Assembly: GCA_030704615.1 (NCBI GenBank)
Contig: CM060733.1
Location: forward strand, 56,854,001-56,918,000
DNA length: 64,000 bases
Direction: 5' to 3'
Source of the DNA: Takakia lepidozioides
Taxonomy: Eukaryota > Streptophyta > Takakiopsida > Takakiales > Takakiaceae
The translations under genes were made by a program, and so were the position numbers. Shown in pieces: positions 9,472 to 20,731 of this stretch. Under the pieces are notes generated by a model, which did no database searches, was not told the origin of the DNA, and saw nothing but the letters and a program-made list of their open reading frames with translations. The stretch's first letter is position 1; the number at the start of each line of letters is the position of its first letter.

Positions 9472-10182
9472 GTGGGTACGTGGGACCCAGATGCTCCATT
9501 ATTGGAGCCCGCACTGCTCTTCCGCTTCTCATCATTTCGAAAATCTAAGGGCTTCGTTGCTGTCCGCAAGGTCATTGTCATCGGCATCAAAGACGTCCTC
9601 AGGTCCTCCTTTGCAAGGATGCCGTGCTTCCGGAACCGGGACGACTGCCCTTATGGAGGCTTCGATTATGCAATGTATTCGGCCACATCGGGAGACATCG
9701 TTATCTGGTACACAGTTTACACAGAAGATACTGGTTCGAATGTGGAAACATTGTCCGCTTTTGAGTATATCCCAGGCCACTACGCCTTCGAGCGGGGTGA
9801 CGATCTTGGTCTGAGGAGTCCGTGGCTCCTGCGCATCCTTGATTCCGATTTTCCCAGCTACGACGGACACCCATGCAGAAGAATGCGCACTGCTATGCTG
9901 TTGCGGTGGAACTGCTGCCAGTGGACGTGGGTGGACTCCATCGGAGAGACGTATACTCCTGAAGGAGTGCGCTCCTCTTCTCCATTGTATGGGGACATTT
10001 GCATTGGTGTGGACGACAAAAACGTGAAGCTTTCCATATTCGATGGTGGTATGATTGAAGGGCACGACATTGTGGTGAACATCAACAGGGGCGGTACAAC
10101 GACTGAAATCCAATTTACCTGGAGGAGCCCGATGACTCATGAGCTACTTCTCAGAGCAGTCAAAGTCCCATTGACAACGTGA
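9472..10182 (+). CDS. Unknown protein, paralogue 2 of a divergent pair
   Basis: Open frame ending in TGA at 10,182. The first ATG is at 9,619 (MPCFRNRDDCPY), and homology to paralogue 1 begins about ten residues earlier, so the true start may be upstream or in another exon. Conserved blocks are DYAMY, GDIVIW, YAFERG, RWNCCQWTW, YGDICI, FDGGMIEGHDIVV and ELLLRAVKVP. The two proteins align along their whole length with many substitutions but no frame loss, which suggests both were kept functional for some time. The function is unknown. No transposase, kinase or nuclease motif was found. Confidence 0.72.
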   Translation: MGTWDPDAPLLEPALLFRFSSFRKSKGFVAVRKVIVIGIKDVLRSSFARMPCFRNRDDCPYGGFDYAMYSATSGDIVIWYTVYTEDTGSNVETLSAFEYIPGHYAFERGDDLGLRSPWLLRILDSDFPSYDGHPCRRMRTAMLLRWNCCQWTWVDSIGETYTPEGVRSSSPLYGDICIGVDDKNVKLSIFDGGMIEGHDIVVNINRGGTTTEIQFTWRSPMTHELLLRAVKVPLTT

Positions 10183-10629
10183 CTTGTATTCAGAAGGCAC
10201 AGGGCTAAAGATTTGTTTGCACAATCAGCACAGTAGACGTGCTTCAAATGCAATTCATGTGGATCAATACAAACCCCAAAGTGCCGTCTTTTTGTTCTAT
10301 TATGTATCCATCATTCCCAGAATGCATCATTCCTCATTTCGTTTGGGATTGGGAGTGTGGGTGGATTTTGCAAGTGGCTGGTAGGCTGAAATGGGCCCCC
10401 ATTGTACAGAGCTGTACCACCCTACCATTCGTGAAACATTGCCTTTCAATATGTAATTCTAAAAAACATTGCCGAACTTCCTTCATCGGGAGCTCTTTCT
10501 CCCCCTATGACCGTGACACCCTAAACCCTATTCCCACGGACACCCATTTCCACAAAATATTCTTGCTCATGTTTTTTACGACACTTACGACTCTGCTCAT
10601 GGCTCATGGCTCATGAAATAGCAGCCCCC
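10183..10629. other. Intergenic, breakpoint region
   Basis: No gene recognised. Near the right end (10,590-10,614) lies a short tandem motif, CTCTGCTCATGGCTCATGG, whose inverted copy occurs at 22,693-22,717. The duplicated copy-B segment starts immediately after. Confidence 0.5.
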
Positions 10630-11873
10630 CTCAGCACCATCTGCGAGGGTCTCTCAGGCTGAAAGTCGGGGTCATCCTCACCAATAGCCTCTATGGTTGC
10701 TGAAAAAACCGGGAGCGCCTCTCCAAAAGCGTTGCGACGTATTGCTGCAATCCACGGAGGGACAGAAGGCGTGGGCATACTGAGCGATGAAGCAAAGGAG
10801 CAGGTGCGGGAGCAAAGAGGCGGTTTGGCGGAAGACGAGAAAGTGGTGGCTTGATGGAAGTTGCTTTGCGGCGACGCTTCTGGAAGACGTTTCGAAGATG
10901 CGCCACTAACATTGCAGGCCCCAACGGGTGCCTAATCGACACGTACACTACTTGAAAGGTCGTAGTCATCACCTGAAAACGCACAATTTCCGGCAAGTCT
11001 GCACAGACTTCCCGGCACTTCAATCCCCAACGCGTGACCACACGACACGTGCAGTGCCGCAAAACGTCACACGTAGCGCCTGAATGTGGAATTTTGCGGC
11101 AAGTCTGTGCAGACTTGCCGGTGATGTCTGCCTGATAATGATGTTTCCGGGAAGTCTGCCCAGACTTCCCGGATTACATCAGCCTAAAAACGGGTAATTG
11201 CCGGGAAGTCTGTGACGACTTCCCGGCTGGTCTATCCCCAAATCTAAGGGTAGCCTGGACGCCTGACATTGCATGCGAGGACTGCACATCGGTTTTCCGG
11301 GAAGTCGGCACAGACTTTCCAGTGACATTGCTATTAGTCCGCCCAAAGTTGGACTTTCGCGGCCGCCGGGGGTGCATTTCCGGTAAGTCGGCACCGACTT
11401 GGACGTTATTTTGATGCCTGCCCCTAAAAACTGAGTCCCGGCAGGCTATTTTGGCATATTTCGACAGTTTCTCGTCAGAAAGTGCCGAAAGTCGTCACAA
11501 ACTTGCCATTTTCGTGCGTCCACGTTACACGAAAACTACATTCCGGCAGACCATTTCCGGAAGTCAGCTAGGACGGCTGTTTTCGAAGTCGAGGAGGTGG
11601 GAGAGGATGGCGCTGTGGAAACTCGGATTGTCAGTCCTAAACGAAATGATTTTGCGCGGGCCTATGTCATTCCACACGAAACAGGTTGACAATACATTGT
11701 ATATGGCCAGCAAGCATCATCGTCGAGTGTGTCGGCATCCCTTACTCCACCGACTGCCGCATCCATATTTGGCCCACGTCTTGCGAAAACGAAGAGTATT
11801 CAAATATTGAGTGAGGATGATGAGGACTGCATGGTGGTTGGCAGCAGACGAGCATACTCCGCACCTCCGCGCA
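10630..11873 (+). repeat. Duplicated fragment of element B (partner of 29,516-31,284)
   Basis: This segment matches 29,516-31,284 nearly base for base and carries the same B-type palindromes. Relative to the partner it lacks about 540 bp (partner 30,434-30,975), including the transposase start codon. It has one extra palindrome at 11,097-11,120 that the partner lacks. A small open frame of the partner (29,580-29,822) has a TGG-to-TGA stop here. Confidence 0.9.
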
Positions 11874-11890
11874 TGATAACGGCTATGCTA
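11571..11890 (+). pseudogene. Truncated 5' exon of the MULE-like transposase
   Basis: The reading frame matches exon 1 of the gene at 30,860 but starts after the deletion. It has an in-frame TGA at 11,697-11,699 where the partner reads CGA. Conversely, at 11,849-11,851 it reads CGA where the partner has TGA, which shows the partner's stop is a recent mutation. The homology ends near 11,873. Confidence 0.8.
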
Positions 11891-12225
11891 TGAGGGCCAA
11901 ACAGCGAGCGTCACAACGGGACATACCGGGTGGTGATTGGTGTACACTACCTGGTCACGGGCAGAAAAGGCTAACTACGCGGTACTTAGCAAATGGCGGA
12001 ACAAGGGTACATTACCACGGGAGCAGTAGTGAGTAGTGTAATAACCGTGGGCCGTGAACCACGATATCACACGGCCACATTAGCATCGGCTTTAACCAAT
12101 AGAGGGAGTAGTGGACCGTTTACCACTATGGCTCACGACCACTACAACGAGCCATTTTTTTAGCAAACCTTTTAGGTTGCGTAGGCAGTTATGCAAACGG
12201 TCATTAACGACCACAGGCTGTAATG
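11874..12225. other. Intergenic, nothing recognised
   Basis: Low-information sequence with several CACGG/CCGTG words (for example near 12,015-12,080) but no gene or array that I can support. Confidence 0.4.
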
Positions 12226-13440
12226 GCTCTTTCGAGGCCATCGAGATGATTTTGGTTCGCTTTCCGACTTGGCCAATATGTTCAATGTACCATGGAAGAG
12301 GCCCCAGAGTAATATGAGATCAACCAAAATTTGTTCAATGGGCCGACGGATGGTTGTCCATCCAAATGATTTTCGTTCGCTTTGAGACTTGGCCAATGTG
12401 TTCAATGTACCCTCTGATAGGTCTTAGTGTAATATGAGATCAATCGAAATTTGTTCAATGGGCCAATGAGGCGTTCAGTTGTCATCTGGTTTTTGTTCAT
12501 TGCGAAAAAAAAATCCTGCAATGCGTGCACGGCTATTGCACCCATTGAACGGATGTGGTTGAAGCCCCTCTTTTGCCCGCATGTGCTTGAACATGTGTGC
12601 AACACATGTGCGGAGACACAACAGACGAATCAATCATTTGCCTCCCCATCGACACCAAGCCATTCCATAATGTAATTGAATTTAAATTAATTTTAAGCCA
12701 ATAAATAGGTTTGCACTGCCTTTCATTGGGGGTTTCTGGCACGTATGGATTTTGTTTTTGGCTCAATTTTGTTCTGCGGCCTCCAGCATCCCACCACTAC
12801 TCCCCCGCCAAAATTTGGACCAATCAAAAATGCCCCAAAAAAAAAATGTTCTCTTCGCTCACTATTGTAGAACTCTCTATGAAGAGTGCATGAAGTTGAA
12901 CACAAATCAAGTTTAGAGTGCAAAACAGGGAAGAAACTGTGGTTTTGGGTCCAAATGAATTATGTTCACTCCCAAATTTGGCATGCACGTTGCATATGGC
13001 TACATTACACGCCCCATTCAAAAATAGAATGAAAAAAAAATCGTGAGCACGCGAAACACAGTCCAACAGGTCCCAAAGCAATAGCAGATCTAGCGGAATA
13101 CATTCAACGGGTGAACGGATGGTTGCCCATCCAAATCATTTTTGTTTGCTTTTAAACTTTGCCAGTACGTCCGAGACACCCTCTCAAATATCAGATCAAT
13201 CGAAATTCATTCGATGGCTCAACGGATGGTTGGCCATCGAGATGATTTTGGTTCGCTTTCCGACTTGGCCAGTATGTTCAATGTACCATGGAAGAGGCCC
13301 CAGAGTAATATGAGATCAACCGAAATTCGTTCAATGGGCCGACGGATGGTTGCCCATCCAAATGATTTTCGTTCGCTTTGAGACTTGGCCAGTGTGTTCA
13401 ATGTACACTCTGATAGGTCCCAGTGTAATATGAGATCAAT
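12226..13440. repeat. Degenerate ~118-bp tandem repeat
   Basis: Units contain GATGATTTTGGTTCGCTTTC, ACTTGGCCAATATGTTCAATG and AATATGAGATCAACCGAAAT. Copies are seen at about 12,226-12,345, 12,346-12,465, 13,120-13,225, 13,226-13,345 and 13,346-13,440. Between them (about 12,470-13,090) lies unrelated sequence including one member of a dispersed pair. Confidence 0.8.
12712..12960. repeat. Dispersed repeat, member 1
   Basis: It shares TTTTGTTTTTGGCT, ATTTTGTTCTG, CTCACTATTG and GAAGAGTGCATGAAGTTGAA with 14,571-14,800 in the same order and orientation. Nature unknown. Confidence 0.65.
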
Positions 13441-15245
13441 CGTTAACGATTAATCATGAATCATCCAACAGGGGAACTGTTGGTTCACCCTTTGAACCAT
13501 TTAACATTGACATCATACTTGTCCAGTAACTTTAAGAGGGCATGTACAAGACACTCGCAAAGTTTCAAATGAATCCAAAATCATTTGGCAGGGAAATGAT
13601 TGGTTCACCCATAGCTAATTTCAGGGGCTGAAATTGCCATTTATGGGGCTCGAATTGCCAATTTCAGGGGCTGGACTTGCAATTTGAGAGGTTGAAACTG
13701 CCATTCCAGGGGCTTCAATTGCCAATTTCAGGGGCTGCATTAGCAATTGCCATTTCACAGGCTACAGTTGCAATTTGAGGGGCGGGAATTGTCATTTCAG
13801 GGGCTAGAAGTGCAATTTGAGGGGTTGGAATTGACAATCTCAAGGGCTCAAATTACAATTTGAGGGGCGCCGGGGTTGATCATTTTAGGGACTGGCATTA
13901 CTAATTTTAAGGGCTTGAATTGCATTTTGAATTGTAATTCAAGGGTTACAATGGGCCATTGGGGGGCTAGAATTACCAAAGCAATGACATCCAAAGCAAT
14001 ATAAAATAATTTGATAGCGGAATGATTGGTTCACCCTTTCAACCATTTTTTTATTCACGTCATACTTGTCCGGTACTTGTAGGAGGGCATGTGGCTGACA
14101 CTTGCAAAACTTCAAAGCAATGTAAAATCATTTGATAGTGGAACAATTGGTTCACCCTTTCAACCATATTCTACTGACCTCAGACTTGTCTGGTACCTTT
14201 AAAATGGCATGTGAAAGACACTTGCAAAGCTTTAAAGCACTCCAAAATCATTCGATATGTTCATGATTGATTCACCCTTTCAACCATTTTAGATTGATTT
14301 GAAACTTGTGAAAGACCTGTAAGAGGGCATGTACAAGACACTTGCAAAGTTTCAAATCAATTTAAAATCATTTGGTAGGGGGACGATTGGTTCATCCTTT
14401 AAACCATTTTAGATTGATGTCATACTTTTCAAAGACGTGTAAGAGGGCATGTAGAAGACACTTGCAAAGTTTCGGAGCAAAAAAAATATCATTTCATCGG
14501 GGAAGTTTCCGTTCACCCTTTCATCCAATTTTGAATTGAACTGGATTTTTACTAAATAAAATGATTTAGAGGGCATAGGATTGTGGGGCGCAATGAGTGT
14601 GGGGCGCAATGATTTTGTTTTTGGCTTGATTTTGTTCTGTGAGTTGAACCCTCACACCACCACATCCTTGCCAAAAAATGTACCAAAGAAAAATGTTTGG
14701 AAAAAAACGTTCATCCTTTGCTCTATGCTCACTATTGCAAAACTCTATATGAAGAGTGCATGAAGTTGAAGATAACTTCACCTTGGAGTGCAAATGAGGG
14801 AATAAAATGTGTTGGATGCAGACGATGTCTGTTCATGGTGATATTTTGCATGCAACTCTTCATGTTGTTATCAAGCATATGGCTCAGAATGGAATTAAAA
14901 ACAATTCATGTGCAGGCGAAATGTTGTTTCTCCTTATGAATTTGAATAATCGATTCAAACAACTTTGTTGAAGTTCAACTTTGGTCCATATGTGCTTAAA
15001 TACGTACAAATCACGTACACAAAGTTGCAAGCGAAGAAATAATCATTTGCCCCCCGAACGACTCGTTAAACCTTTCAACCAAATTTCAATCATGAATCAT
15101 TTAATAGGGGAACTATTGGTTCACCCTTAGAACCATTTTAGATTACCTCATACTTGTTTGGTAACTTAAAGAGGGCATGTACAACACACTCCCAAAGTTT
15201 CAAATCAATCTAAAATCATTTGGCAGGGGAACAATTGATTTACCC
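13441..15245. repeat. ~120-bp repeat family and a short GGGGCT minisatellite
   Basis: Units read roughly AATCATTTGATAGTGGAACA, TTGGTTCACCCTTTCAACC, TTGTCCGGTAC, GAGGGCATGT and GACACTTGCAAAGTTTCAAA. They occur at about 13,440-13,600, 13,990-14,500 (four units) and 15,090-15,245. From 13,610 to 13,970 a 20-25-bp minisatellite (TTTCAGGGGCTGNAATTGCC) interrupts the array. The dispersed member at 14,571-14,800 lies inside. Confidence 0.8.
14571..14800. repeat. Dispersed repeat, member 2
   Basis: Partner of 12,712-12,960, same orientation. It ends with the shared GAAGAGTGCATGAAGTTGAA. Confidence 0.65.
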
Positions 15246-15452
15246 ATTGACCCGGCGTACACTGTCACTCTTCAAGATTCGTGGGTGTGGTGCTTGATTA
15301 TCCCATATGATGGACCCAGGTGCCATGGCCAAGTAACAAACCATTAAAACATTATGGTACGAGACAAACACAATTGAAAACAACATTTATTCAAACATGA
15401 TGTAGCGTCAGAGGTCTACAAGTTTCTATCCATCCTCCAGCAATTTTTGGGC

Positions 15453-16829
15453 TCAGGCCAATTGAATAGCCCCCAAGTTTTCCAGAGCGGAAGCAAAACA
15501 GGTTCCAGTAGACATATCGTTGAACAGGCTTGCATCGAACGTGTTACCCCCATTTATTGCCTGGGCTATCTTCCCAATTGCAAAGGTTTCTGATGGCACG
15601 GTTAGAGGGGGCCTACGAGGTGTGCCATCTGACTGGTTGTTGGCTACATTATGAACAATTGCAATTTCAGGTGCAATCCACCATCTATGTGCGAGAGTCT
15701 TTATCATATTGTCTCTGCTTTCGAAAATGTACAACGTGGTTTTTGGGTCATCCGTCGTGGAGGCCATCCCCCAATCGCATACCCCGATGTACACATCTTC
15801 AGACCCTTGTGGAAAATGCAACAAGATGTTGTCGGGGGACATGTCGTTGTGTAAGAGGTGGTGATTATGGACGTTGAGCGTGATGTGCAAAAGCGCCCAT
15901 GCCAATTGGGTGCGATTCTGTCGGAATCGAACCAGTCGGTTGACCTCCTGCATTTCCTGCTCCGTCCCCCGTCGTTCCATTAACTCCCTGTTATCCCGAT
16001 CATTCCCCTATTTCCTGTCAATACTCAACCATGATCGTATGGTCCCCCCATTCCACCAATGTGTGTAACCTTCATTTCGACGTGGATGCAACGCAAAATA
16101 CTTTATGATGCCGAAATGATGGAACTTTACAGCCAACGCCTCATTGTTATGTTGGACTTTGGCAAGCTCAACATTTGTTTCCCTGGGCGTTTTCCCTGCT
16201 AGCTCCCAAGATGGAGGAATGAATTGATCCCCAACAATTCTAACCCTCCGAATTGTACCATACCCTCCCTGTTTGGGCGCGTCGAGTTGTTGTACCTGTG
16301 CGTTTGTGGATATGTATCTCACGTTCAATGCCGCATCCGCAGACGAGGACCCTGCCTTCCATGGGAGTGGTTTTGTACGTCGTTTGGCGTAGGCCTTTGC
16401 CATGTCAGACCACCAATCCACAAGCACAAAGAACTCCTCCTCCGAAGTTGACATGCGACCTTCAGCTACAGGTGTTCTCGTAACAAATTTGTCCATGGTT
16501 TGCCTCAGATTCCATGTGGCATCATGGGCCCGGTCCTCCTCCCATTCATCCCCGGCCAAAGCCTCCCACATTCTCATCTCTATATTGTGCTGGAATCTAA
16601 GGAACCCCTCATTCCCATGCTGGACATACAAAAGATTCAAACGCATTATGTCATTGTCCTTCAAATAATCCAGCACTACTTGCTTCACCACCTTCGCGGC
16701 CTCTGCGCTTGGATAGTCTTTTTTGTTGACCTGACTATCCCATTCATGTGCATGTTTACGCTTTCCACCTTTACGCCCACTTCCCGAGGAACCCCCTGAC
16801 ACTGCGTTCGAAAGAACGTTTCCAGACAT
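15453..16829 (-). pseudogene. Protein-kinase-like gene, copy 1, one nonsense codon
   Basis: A single frame from ATG 16,829 to TGA at 15,453, 458 codons, is broken only by TAG at 16,008-16,010 where copy 2 has TGG (Trp). It has a Gly/Ser/Lys-rich N-terminus and an unknown helical region (about residues 25-120). The kinase-like fold follows: GGYGTIRRVRI (Gly loop), LAVKFHH (VAIK lysine), HNDMSPDNILLH (catalytic loop with HND in place of HRD), CDWGMAS (DWG in place of DFG) and WWIAPEIA (APE). The catalytic Asp and Asn and the metal-binding Asp are present, so an active kinase was plausible before the stop. A TATA-like element lies about 290 bp upstream. The family is otherwise unknown to me. Confidence 0.78.
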
Positions 16830-17115
16830 GATGAAGTATTCTGCGGAATAGACGCGGCTTCGTAACGGAAAACTAAACCCAGACTATTGATAACTTTATA
16901 TACTAGCAGACCAATTTCCTCACCCTCTATTGGTATAGTACCCAAAGCAAACTCTCCCGCAGTCCCAGGAAAAAAAGACAAAAACTCCTCCCCCACACAA
17001 ATCCACTTTCTCCCCCCCCACGCTCAGTCCTGGCCACCGAAGTTCAAATTCCAAAAAACCCCAGAACCGCACTCACAGAGAGGGGAAAAAGTGGGTTGGG
17101 AATGAGGGGTAGGCC

Positions 17116-17123
17116 CTTATATA
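17116..17123 (-). promoter_or_regulatory. TATA box of kinase-like copy 1
   Basis: TATATAAG on the minus strand, about 290 bp upstream of ATG 16,829. Kinase-like copy 2 has TATATAAA at a similar distance (42,104-42,111), which supports both as core promoters. Confidence 0.55.
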
Positions 17124-17141
17124 CTGCCTGGAGAGGCCTGG

Positions 17142-17580
17142 CGTGCGACCGCCTTTGCTACCCATTCACGCCTCGCCACGTATCCAGGGAGCGGTCGCAC
17201 CTAATAACAAAAAAGAAAAAGTCTGCGACCACCACCGGCTGGTGGTCGCACCCATTTAAAACATAATTAAAAATGTGCGACCATCCCCTGTTGGTGGTCG
17301 CACCCATTTAAAAAATAATTAAAAATGTGCGGCCATACCCTGCTGGTGGTCGCACCCAATTTAAAAAAATGAAAAAAACGTGCGACCACCCTCTACTTGT
17401 GGTCGCACCTATTAAAAAAAATGAAAATGCTGCAACCACTACCTGCTGGTGGTCGTACCCATTTAAAAAATAAGAAAAAATGTACGACCACCCCCTTCTG
17501 GTGGTCGCACCTATTTAAAAAAAATAAAAATTTGTCCGACCAACCTTTGCTGACGGTCGCATGATTGACAATATAAATCA
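17142..17580. repeat. Hairpin array C (GCGACCACC / GGTGGTCGC)
   Basis: Seven close hairpins of form GCGACCACC-loop-GGTGGTCGC recur about every 52 bp, separated by A+T-rich CCATTTAAAAAATAATTAAAA spacers. A wider hairpin with GCGACCGCC and GGCGGTCGC-like arms comes first. The loops read CCCTGCT or a close variant. It lies directly upstream of the kinase-like gene's promoter. Confidence 0.9.
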
Positions 17581-17619
17581 TAATATATGAATTTTACAAA
17601 TAATTAAAGAAGTCCACGT

Positions 17620-17800
17620 AATGAGGCCACATCGGTTGCCACGTCGGTTCTCATAATAAATAGTCAATAGTAAAGTAAAATAAATAAACATATTTATGTA
17701 CAGTAACGTAGGTTTAGGACGTGACGTGACGCACGTCCGTCGCTGACGTCGGACGTGACGCCGACGCGTCAACGCCACGTCACGTCCAAATTTGCAACTA
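17620..17800. repeat. GACGT-rich module bordering hairpin array C
   Basis: Contains CCACATCGGTTGCCACGTCGG, then about 90 bp of A+T-rich DNA, then a dense run of GACGTGACG words. The same arrangement, inverted, borders the other hairpin array at 23,640-23,815. Confidence 0.6.
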
Positions 17801-18319
17801 GGATGAGGGGTGGTAGTATGAGAGACGATGATCTGAACTATGAAGAAGGCTTATTTACATAAAGGAAATAAATAGTAGCATAAGAAATAGGAAAGCGATG
17901 GAGGAAGAACTATAATATCTGTGATCATTTTCCATATTATAAAAAAGTCAGTTTTCCATTCCCTTCGTTTTGTGAAATAAATAAATAATTATGTAGCATA
18001 TACAATTCAGAAATGGAGGGAAAATATGGACAAACATTGGTGCGTCTGCAGGGAGCAGACTTTGTCTGCTTTCGTTAGTTGAGTTTAAAGTTTTCTCTGA
18101 TCTAGCTGAAAAGGATCAGGGTTATATTGCTCGAGTGAAAATAATAATAATAATAATGGAAACTCAAAATATATCTATTTTATTTATTAAATGTGATAGG
18201 TATTCTGGAGCTGACTATAAATGCTCTAAAGGATTTAAGAGATACTATAGCAGTTTCGGATTTCACAATGACAAGGAATCACTTAAACAACACAATTTTG
18301 GTGTCCAAAGATTTAAATT
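17801..18319. other. A+T-rich 5' flank of retrotransposon remnant
   Basis: No coding similarity is supported. The interval may hold the leader or a degraded LTR of the element that follows. I could not find an LTR pair. Confidence 0.4.
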
Positions 18320-18769
18320 ATGAATCTGTTGCAAGAAGTCCCACATTCATGGAAGTTATTTGTTGATGGGGCTGCTCGTAGTAATCCAAGCCATGCAACA
18401 ATTGGTGTGGTTTTGATTGATCCGTTCGGTCTAATATAGAAGCAATTAGCTGAGTATATCGGTTTCCCAATTTCTAATAATGTGGCAGAATATAAAGCTC
18501 TCATAAGGGGTTTGGAGGAAACGAAGCTTCATGACATTTCTAGTGTTGAAATTAATATAGACTCTGAATTGGTCTACTGTCAAATCACTAGAGAGTATAA
18601 TATTTATGATAGGAAACTTCGTCAATTGAATGAAGAAGTCCAGAAGTTGTTAAAATTATTTGACTCTGTCACAATAAAATGTATTCCAAGGGAGGAAAAT
18701 CACCTAGCAGACTCATTAGCAAACATAGCTTTGAATGCTAGAGTGGGGTTAGAAAGAGTGTTACATTGA
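18320..18769 (+). pseudogene. Retroelement RNase H domain
   Basis: From ATG 18,320 the frame reads a complete RNase H with LFVDGAARSNP (first Asp), NNVAEYKAL (Glu), INIDSELV (Asp) and HLADSLAN (last Asp), so all four catalytic acids are kept. One TAG interrupts at about 18,437. It resembles the extra (archaeal-type) RNase H of plant Tat-lineage Ty3/gypsy elements. It lies unexpectedly 5' of gag, with only 83 bp before the gag ATG. Confidence 0.75.
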
Positions 18770-18852
18770 ATTCAGACCACTGAATTATTGATCGTCATGC
18801 CCAATGCAATCTATTTAAACCAATTCCATAATACTACATTTTATTATGACTT

Positions 18853-20247
18853 ATGTCAGATTTAGCTAACACTTCTGGAAATTCTAAAATTGATTTCCTT
18901 AATGAAGCTCGTTTAAGATATTTGACTCCAAGACAATTACGTGTCGAAATAAGAAGTAGATCTAGGCAGCTTGCGTGAGCACGAGAAGAAGCCGAAAGGG
19001 AACGAAGAAGGATCCTAAGAACATCTGGACAACCAGAAGATGAGGAACAACCTCAAGAATCTTTATCTCCTAGAATCCTTTTGTCTGCCTTTATTAATTT
19101 GAATATTAATACCTCAAATGTTAAAGTCCCAGCCAACCCAAATCCTAGTGTAATTAATATTGTACCACCTATCATGGTTGCCTAACAAGCCGCGACAGGT
19201 TTGCCTATCGTCATTCCAGCTAATACAACTGCACCACCTAATATAGTAAGGGATATACCGCTATTTTATGGTTTAGTTACCGAAGATGTTGAACAACACA
19301 TTCAAAAAAATTTACATGTGTGTGCAGTCAGCCTTGTAGTAGAGGATGCCCATAAAATGATGGTTTTTCCTTATACTTTACGAGGGCAGGCTGACGCATG
19401 GTATTATAGACAGGTTGCAGCCACATTCGTCACTTGGCCAGATTTACGCGCTGCGTTCCAATTGGAATTTAATGCTGTAAAAGACATCCAAAGTGCAATG
19501 ATGGAATTATCTCAAGTTAGACAAGGTATTGATGAGATAGTTGAAAATTACGCTAATAGGTTAAAAGACCTAGCAAGAAAATATGAAACAACATTGAATT
19601 TAGATCAGATGGTTTTGAAATTATTCTTTATTCAAGGGCTGAAATATGAACATCAAATTCATGTAAGGTCAACTAATCCAGCCACTTTGACTGATGCCAT
19701 TGCCAGAGCAATATTATATGATCGTGCCATAAGAAGCACAAGGATAAATCCCATGGTTAATGCAACGCAACCTTCTATGGTACCTATGGGGTCCACCAAT
19801 ATGGTAGGATTTAATGGAGAACAGTTCAATGGTGTTAATAATCAACAATCACAAGCATATTTGAACCCAACTCCCTTAAATGTTCTGCCACCCTCTAGAC
19901 CTTTTGATTCTTTTAGTCAAGCAATTACTCTAGCTCCAAAGCACGAGGAAACACATTGGGAGGGCTTAAAGGATTGGATGAATACCGTCACCGAGAATTT
20001 AAAATCTGTAAATCAGAATATGGTTTTTATGCTTAAAACGCAAAATTTAATGGGAGGTAGGCCTGTGCAATCAAATGAGAAAAATCAGCTCATTTGTACC
20101 ACATGCAATGGGAGAATTCATACTGCGCAAAATTGTAAAGCCCATGTCATGTGCGGCATTGCCATAGACCTCACCATTATGAGTCAGAATGCTTTCGTAA
20201 ACAAAAGGATGAAGCGACAAGAAATAGAACTCAACCTGGTCCTATAA
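18853..20247 (+). pseudogene. Ty3/gypsy Gag
   Basis: One frame from ATG 18,853 with two stops (TGA about 18,976, TAA about 19,183). The capsid part contains TLRGQADAWYYR, FVTWPDLRAAFQLEF and VRQGIDEIVENYANRLKDL, typical of the retrotransposon gag family. Near the end, ICTTCNGRIHTAQNCKAHVMC is a zinc-knuckle-like CCHC segment. Coding for pol continues downstream in other frames. Confidence 0.82.
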
Positions 20248-20731
20248 ATCATAGAAACCAAGAAGGGTCACATCCTAAACCCGCATATTCTTGTTCAAAT
20301 CGTAACAAAGAATAGTTTAACGCGAGACAAGGGTGCTTCTTCTTCAGGTGTGAGTTTAATTATGGTCGAAAAATCTTCATCTGTACCGAAGGACGGGATT
20401 AGGTCTAAAGTAAGAAATAACACACGGGAAGTGTGGGAAGTAAGCACTCGGTCTAAAGTCAAAAACCCCGTTAAACAACCTGAGCCTGTCCCTGAGGATG
20501 AAGATGAAACTAATGAAGAAATTAATGACTTTTGCATACCCAAGCAGTCTCCTAAAGAACAAGATCAAATAAAATAATCTGGTCAATGAAAAGAATATTG
20601 TAGAAGAACACCTTCCTAAAGTCAATTGACCAAAGACTGTCACTTTTGCTGACCAAAATCAGGAGTTCAAAAGGAAAGAAGAAGAACTTCCAATAAAGAA
20701 ATACGCAAAACCTTATAGTGTATTAGAAGAC
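20248..20731 (+). other. Gag-pol linker of the retroelement remnant
   Basis: A short open frame (20,350-20,577) is rich in Lys, Glu and Pro and probably belongs to the gag-protease linker. No conserved motif. Confidence 0.4.

Noticed and set aside
10691-11062. Minus-strand frame in the duplicated segment as an upstream exon of copy B
   Set aside because: The frame at 29,518-29,949 is open in both duplicates but is separated from copy B's first exon by a stop and shows no match to copy A.
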